A stretch of 64,000 nt of DNA, from positions 60,716 to 124,715 of the forward strand of contig NZ_JBNPXI010000013.1 in NCBI RefSeq assembly GCF_050433385.1. Reading direction: 5' to 3'. The DNA comes from Brassicibacter mesophilus. Its GTDB lineage: Bacteria > Bacillota > Clostridia > Tissierellales > Proteiniboraceae. Positions 59,670 through 64,000 of this stretch are shown here, in pieces (positions within the stretch are counted from its first letter, which is position 1; each line of letters opens with the position of its first letter). The position numbers were made by a program, and so were the translations under genes. The notes beneath the pieces were generated by a model. That model was not told the origin of the DNA and did not search any database. It worked only from the letters and a program-made list of their open reading frames with translations.

Positions 59670-61829
59670 TTAGAATGTTATTTTACTCTCAATTGTAGCT
59701 ATCTCTTCGTCACTAATACCATATAGTTTATAAAAACTTTTATTTATTTCATCAACACTTTCATTTATCTCACTAATTATTCTTTGCTTATATATGGCAT
59801 CTTTATTCTCATATTTATTACTTTCTATTGTTTTTAATATAGAATATTTTTTTATGACACTAGTTACAAGATCTTCTATTCTTTCTCTATTATTATCTGT
59901 ACTTACCCTTATTCTCAAATTCATTAGCTTATTTGGATAATACTCGTAAAGTTTATCATTTAACTTTTTTGCGACACATTTAAAATAGAATTCAAATATT
60001 GAAGAATTCAAAAAACCAAGCACATACTCTAACGAAATATCTTTAACAGAATGCTTTTTCATGCTGATGATATATATATCTGCACTACAGCATATTTCAT
60101 CGTAGGATAAAGTAAATTCATTTGTACTTGATTTAAATGGGAATATTATCTTCGTACGATTAAAAACTTCTATGTTTCTCCCCCATTGCAGCTGATACCA
60201 CTCTCTTGCTCCTTTTTTACATTCTCTCCTATTGCCAAGTTTCTTTTTATATGGTGTTATGTGTTTTATTATATTTCCATAGTTTTCTATATTTTTAATT
60301 TTGTCAGTATATAAGATATATTTAGAAGCAATTGGAGGTCTATATTTTTTAACCTCACTATTCTTTATCCACGGCTTTATAATATCGTTTTCTAGACCTT
60401 CTTCCACTATCATATTCTTATCGACAATAAATGCCTTATCGCATCCAGTTATTATACCTTGGTTACAATCACACAATTCATCAAGTCTGTATTCACCCAA
60501 TTCGTTGATTTTATTGAAAAGCTTTCTTTCAGTATTGTTTGTAAAAATCCAACCATTGTCTTTCAATTCATCCTGAGATATCAAAAGTCTCTCAGACGAC
60601 TTCATTTGAATCTCTATAATGCTATTGTTATTTTCTTTGTTGCTCGATAATCTATACACATTGAACATACAATTTTTATTTTCCTGCTTTGTACATTCTA
60701 AAATTACAGGGCTTATACCTATTCCTTTAAATACATTTTTACCATAAAAATCTATGATGTTATCAATTGTAAATTTTTCTTTGATTAGCTTTCTAAGCCC
60801 CAATGCTGATGGAGCCTCCTGAAAGTATCTAGAAGTAATATACACTAGCTTACCATTATAACAAAGTAAATCATGTCCTTTTTTAAAAAAACAATATGAT
60901 ATATCTGCTTTATCATAGTATACGTCAGAATAATTCATCTCAAGCTTTTTTCTGTAATTTTTGTCTATTTTTTTGTGTCCAATGTATGGAGGATTACCTA
61001 TGACAAGATTAAAGCTATTTCCTTTAAAAATTGCTTCTTTATTATAATTTTCTAAATCTGTTAAATCTCCTCTGTCTTCCATAAGAATATCTTTTGAAAA
61101 TATGTTCATTTCCACATCGCTAAAGAAAGTATCTCTCATCAACAAAGAAGTTATTGTCATGTACACCGCAAAGCTATCTATATCTGACCCCCAGATATTA
61201 TTTTTTAATATAAATAAATGCAATCCTTGTTCTAGATCTCTTATAACACCTGTATGAATAGAAACAATCTGCTCATAATTGTTTTCAATAATATTTTTAA
61301 TTCTATTATATGCTTCTATTAGGAAAAATCCCCCTCCACAAGCAGGATCAATAACCCTATAATATGGGTTTTTTATGATATCTTCTTTTCTAATTCCAGA
61401 TGATATCATATATTTAACAATATAATTTGGAGTATACACCTGACCGAGATACTTCTTTTCTCTACTAGTAATAAGCTCTTCATATAGTTCACCAATTGAA
61501 AAATTCTCAATCGTATCCTTATCCATTTCAAGTAAAATTTTAATTAGTTCTATCTTTCTATTTTCTGTTAGATAGTTTTGGTACCCAAACTGCTTTTCAA
61601 AGTCAATAAAAACATCTGGTAGTTTATTAATTAAACTATTATCGATGATTTCTATATAAGTTGATTCGTCTTTTGTATCTCCATACATAGATATAGCCAG
61701 TACAGCTTTTCCAATAAAGTACAGAATACTTTTCATATTAGTCATATATTCATCGATATTTTCTATTTCAAGGCTAGATAAGATTTTTCTAATTTCAGTT
61801 TTTAATTTTTTTATTTGATACTTCATCAT
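59670..61829 (-). CDS. Eco57I/TaqI-like N6-adenine DNA methyltransferase
   Basis: 719 residues. Motif X-like GQVYTPNYIVKYM (129-141), motif I VIDPACGGGFFLIEAYNRI (159-177) and motif IV NPPY (279-282) identify an adenine-N6 methylase. The C-terminal half (GYR...GRNIEVFNRTKIIFPFK near 490-580, VLGFLNSSIFEFYFKCVAKK) matches the TaqI-like specificity domain that reads the target. The first 158 residues are helical; I see no PD-(D/E)xK nuclease site, as full Type IIG enzymes have. So it looks like a solitary methylase, a type that in clostridia can control gene expression. No nuclease gene is nearby. Confidence 0.82.
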   Translation of the reverse strand: MMKYQIKKLKTEIRKILSSLEIENIDEYMTNMKSILYFIGKAVLAISMYGDTKDESTYIEIIDNSLINKLPDVFIDFEKQFGYQNYLTENRKIELIKILLEMDKDTIENFSIGELYEELITSREKKYLGQVYTPNYIVKYMISSGIRKEDIIKNPYYRVIDPACGGGFFLIEAYNRIKNIIENNYEQIVSIHTGVIRDLEQGLHLFILKNNIWGSDIDSFAVYMTITSLLMRDTFFSDVEMNIFSKDILMEDRGDLTDLENYNKEAIFKGNSFNLVIGNPPYIGHKKIDKNYRKKLEMNYSDVYYDKADISYCFFKKGHDLLCYNGKLVYITSRYFQEAPSALGLRKLIKEKFTIDNIIDFYGKNVFKGIGISPVILECTKQENKNCMFNVYRLSSNKENNNSIIEIQMKSSERLLISQDELKDNGWIFTNNTERKLFNKINELGEYRLDELCDCNQGIITGCDKAFIVDKNMIVEEGLENDIIKPWIKNSEVKKYRPPIASKYILYTDKIKNIENYGNIIKHITPYKKKLGNRRECKKGAREWYQLQWGRNIEVFNRTKIIFPFKSSTNEFTLSYDEICCSADIYIISMKKHSVKDISLEYVLGFLNSSIFEFYFKCVAKKLNDKLYEYYPNKLMNLRIRVSTDNNRERIEDLVTSVIKKYSILKTIESNKYENKDAIYKQRIISEINESVDEINKSFYKLYGISDEEIATIESKITF

Positions 61830-61885
61830 ATTGACTTCTTTCCTCTCTGCATTAGTATAGTTAAATATTCATATTCTATTATACA

Positions 61886-61917
61886 TTAAAAAACAGAAGT
61901 AGGTACTAACCTACTTC
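61886..61917 (-). terminator. intrinsic terminator of the MutS2-like gene
   Basis: Stem GAAGTAGGT/ACCTACTTC (61896-61904, 61909-61917), loop ACTA, A/T-rich tail with T-run on the minus strand. Confidence 0.75.
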
Positions 61918-61935
61918 CTCATAATCACAATTATT

Positions 61936-63864
61936 TTAATCATTAACTCTTTCATTAAATTCTTTAGCGTCTTTAATTGCTCCTCTCTCAATATCTTTTT
62001 CGAGCTTCCGTTTTTTCCATGGCACAAACACTGTATTTAAATCATAACCATCTGGATACAATCTATCTCTTGAAATATATTTTGTTACCCTTTTTCTTTT
62101 TATTTTAAGGTGTTCTCCTTTAACTATTAATGTTATATTTCCTTGCTCATCATCTAACTCATAGACAATTCCTTTTTCGTTTGAACTCATTATAGTTACC
62201 ATATCTCCTATGCATAAACTTTTATCTCCGCTTAATATTTTGTTTTGCTTTTGAATAGAATTTATGACTTTTTTCTTAGGTTTTTTTACTTTGAAGTCAT
62301 CAATTTGAAAATCTACTTTTATACTATCACGCATCTTACTATCCATATATTTTTTTGCATTTTCTAAAACTCTTGGGCGCATACCTAATTTCTCTGATAT
62401 CCAAAATGCATTGCTATTCCCAGCTTTTCCAATTGATAAGGAATATAGTGGAGCTAGTGTAACTGGATCAAATTCCATACATCCATTTTTAAATTCATTG
62501 TGTTGATTAGCATAATCTTTAATCTCACCATAGTGTGTTGTAGCAACAATTATAGCTCCATTTCTATAAATCTCATCTAGAATAGCTGCAGCAAGTGCCG
62601 CACCTTCAGAAGGATCTGTTCCTGTTCCTATCTCATCCACTAATACTAATGTAGAATGATTTGACTTGTTAATTATATTAATAATATTCTTCATATGACC
62701 TGAGAAAGTGCTTAATGATTGTTGAATACTTTGACTATCACCTATATCGATTAAAATCTTTTCAAATATATTGAATACGCTTCCTCTCTTTACAGGTACA
62801 TGAATACCTGATTGCACCATCAGTGTAAGTACCCCTATAGTCTTGAGAGCAACTGTTTTTCCACCAGTATTAGGGCCTGTAATAACAAGTACTCTATAGT
62901 CCTTCCCAATTTCAAAGTCAAGAGGAATTGCTTTATCTCCTAGTAGAGGATGTTTTCCACTTGCTATTTTTATATAGTCGTTATCACTTATTTCGGGTTC
63001 TATCCCGCTTATATGGTTACTATATCTTCCCTTTGCAAAGGCGAAATCATATTCCGACATTACTTCTACGTTCATTGTCATTTCTTTAATGAATAAACCT
63101 ATATATCCGCTTATTGTTGCTAGCACTTGATATTCTTCTAATTCTTCTTCAACTCTTAAGCTATTTAACTCCTTACTATATTTCATAATTTGATTAGGCT
63201 CCATAAAAACAGTGGCTCCTGTAGAGGAAATATCTACAACCCTGCCTTCAATTTGATTCTTATATGAAGATTTTACAGGTATAACAAAGCTTTCATTCCT
63301 TCTACTTACATAAAAATCCTGTAAATAGCACTTATATTTTGAAGATGAAACAATATCCTGTAACTTAGCTTGTATTTTATTCTCAATAGCTTCTATATTT
63401 TTTCTTATCTTAGCTAATTTATTGCTAGCTTTATTGCTTACCCTATTTCCTTCTATAGAAGATTCAATTTCTTGTTCAATCTCATCAAATACTGTTATTG
63501 ATAAGGCATAGCTGCTTAATGTAGGCGCAATAATATCTTGAGTCCCCATAAATTTTTTTATTTTCTTGCATCCTCTTAAGAATGAAGATACCTTCACTAA
63601 TTCTGATGGTTGAAGAATCCCTCCTTTTTCAAGTTTTCTCAATAGATCACTTATGTCATATAATCCTTGGAGTGGAACATGTGAAGAACTATTCAAGATA
63701 TTTTTAGCCTCACTAGTTAGTAGTAGCATATTTTTTACTGCACGTATATCAGTAGATGGCATAAGTTTATCTACAAGTCTCTTACCTAAATCGCTGGCAG
63801 TTAACTCTTTTATACTATCTTTAATCTTCTGATATTCTAAAATTGAAAATGTTTTTTCATTCAT
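61936..63864 (-). CDS. MutS2-like ATPase without the Smr endonuclease domain
   Basis: 642 residues. N-terminal core LEYQKIKDSIKELTASDLGK, then a lever region with VVDISSTGATVFMEP, typical of MutS2. The ATPase has Walker A GPNTGGKT (about 329-336) and Walker B LVLVDEIGTGTDPSEGAALA. A coiled-coil and KOW-like tail (GDMVTIMSSNEKGIVYELDD) ends the protein at KEFNERVND. Canonical MutS2 is about 780-790 residues with a C-terminal Smr nuclease; that domain is missing here. It could be a paralogue with a role in ribosome collision sensing or recombination. AAGGAGG ribosome site. A second, Smr-bearing copy elsewhere is expected but not visible. Confidence 0.85.
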   Translation of the reverse strand: MNEKTFSILEYQKIKDSIKELTASDLGKRLVDKLMPSTDIRAVKNMLLLTSEAKNILNSSSHVPLQGLYDISDLLRKLEKGGILQPSELVKVSSFLRGCKKIKKFMGTQDIIAPTLSSYALSITVFDEIEQEIESSIEGNRVSNKASNKLAKIRKNIEAIENKIQAKLQDIVSSSKYKCYLQDFYVSRRNESFVIPVKSSYKNQIEGRVVDISSTGATVFMEPNQIMKYSKELNSLRVEEELEEYQVLATISGYIGLFIKEMTMNVEVMSEYDFAFAKGRYSNHISGIEPEISDNDYIKIASGKHPLLGDKAIPLDFEIGKDYRVLVITGPNTGGKTVALKTIGVLTLMVQSGIHVPVKRGSVFNIFEKILIDIGDSQSIQQSLSTFSGHMKNIINIINKSNHSTLVLVDEIGTGTDPSEGAALAAAILDEIYRNGAIIVATTHYGEIKDYANQHNEFKNGCMEFDPVTLAPLYSLSIGKAGNSNAFWISEKLGMRPRVLENAKKYMDSKMRDSIKVDFQIDDFKVKKPKKKVINSIQKQNKILSGDKSLCIGDMVTIMSSNEKGIVYELDDEQGNITLIVKGEHLKIKRKRVTKYISRDRLYPDGYDLNTVFVPWKKRKLEKDIERGAIKDAKEFNERVND

Positions 63865-63931
63865 TTTATTACCTCCTTGTATAATAATGATATAGCCATT
63901 AAGGATAATACATATTTAACCTTTTCTATAC

Positions 63932-64000
63932 CTAAGTAACTGAAGAAGGTATTCTTCCTTCATCAGAAGTTACTTCATTAGTTATCATGTCTGACGGTTT
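63932..64000 (-). CDS. C-terminal end of an unidentified gene (runs off the window)
   Basis: The minus-strand frame reads KPSDMITNEVTSDEGRIPSS and ends VT, then TAG (63932-63934). Only 22 codons are visible, 67 nt upstream of the MutS2-like gene on the same strand. An imperfect inverted repeat (63934-63975) overlaps it. The reading may be a real gene end, but this cannot be decided here. Confidence 0.3.
   Translation of the reverse strand, partial: KPSDMITNEVTSDEGRIPSSVT

Noticed and set aside
63934..63975. Inverted repeat near the right end as a terminator
   Set aside because: The stem is imperfect and overlaps an apparent coding end; no T-run follows on either strand.

Overview
The window is AT-rich, Gram-positive DNA. 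Strong GGAGG-type ribosome sites, frequent GTG and TTG starts, a spore-cortex-lytic-type GH18/LysM protein, SLH-anchored surface proteins, 2-hydroxyacyl-CoA dehydratase activase-type genes and AT-rich intergenic DNA point to a low-GC, probably anaerobic and spore-forming member of the Clostridia. No species can be fixed from the sequence alone. I see no rRNA, tRNA, CRISPR array or intact insertion sequence.

Layout. (1) 1-11.2 kb: about a dozen small single-enzyme genes, all on the minus strand: Nudix, zinc peptidase-like, two 2H phosphoesterases, three SAM methyltransferases, HAD phosphatase, two nucleotidyltransferases (one AadA-like), two GNAT acetyltransferases, nitroreductase and an ITPase-like protein. 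Two gene remnants lie between them. It reads as an accessory detoxification and house-cleaning region. (2) 11.3-15 kb: bactofilin, an ABC-F ATPase and a YibE/F membrane protein. (3) 15.4-24.5 kb: a visibly GC-richer island with a 2427-residue GLUG/SLH/LysM surface protein, a divergent TetR regulator and a frameshifted DUF4386-like membrane gene. Just left of it is a small AT-rich gene with a consensus promoter, upstream direct repeats and an in-frame stop. (4) 24.6-36.3 kb: FAD oxidoreductase, an XRE/cupin regulator with potABCD, a GH18/LysM protein, znuABC with a Fur-family regulator (and a large palindrome upstream), and TPM/LemA. (5) 36.5-45 kb: EamA transporter, radical SAM gene with a TetR regulator sharing a GACA-N4-TGTC operator, sodium-dependent transporter, cysteine desulfurase plus ThiI, a candidate small RNA and asparaginase. 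(6) 45-64 kb: two unrecognised candidate surface proteins, HD-GYP, paired Gate-domain membrane proteins, three activase-type genes, a two-gene unit with a 37-kDa nucleoid-associated protein, glutamine synthetase, Nudix, an SLH protein, an apparently solitary adenine-specific DNA methyltransferase and a MutS2-like protein lacking the Smr domain.

How the parts work together. Several modules carry legible local control: polyamine uptake with its regulator in one operon, zinc uptake with its regulator as last gene and an operator over the start site, and two TetR systems with candidate operators. The cell-surface theme recurs (giant GLUG/SLH/LysM protein, second SLH protein, bactofilin, GH18, cysteine-rich protein). 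Most transcription units end in clear intrinsic terminators, many of them shared between convergent genes. The observations most worth following are the small gene with LytTR-like spaced repeats next to the surface-protein island, the candidate RNA at 43.8 kb, the two TetR operator sets, the DNA methyltransferase without a visible nuclease partner, and the uncharacterised 488-residue partner of the nucleoid-associated protein.
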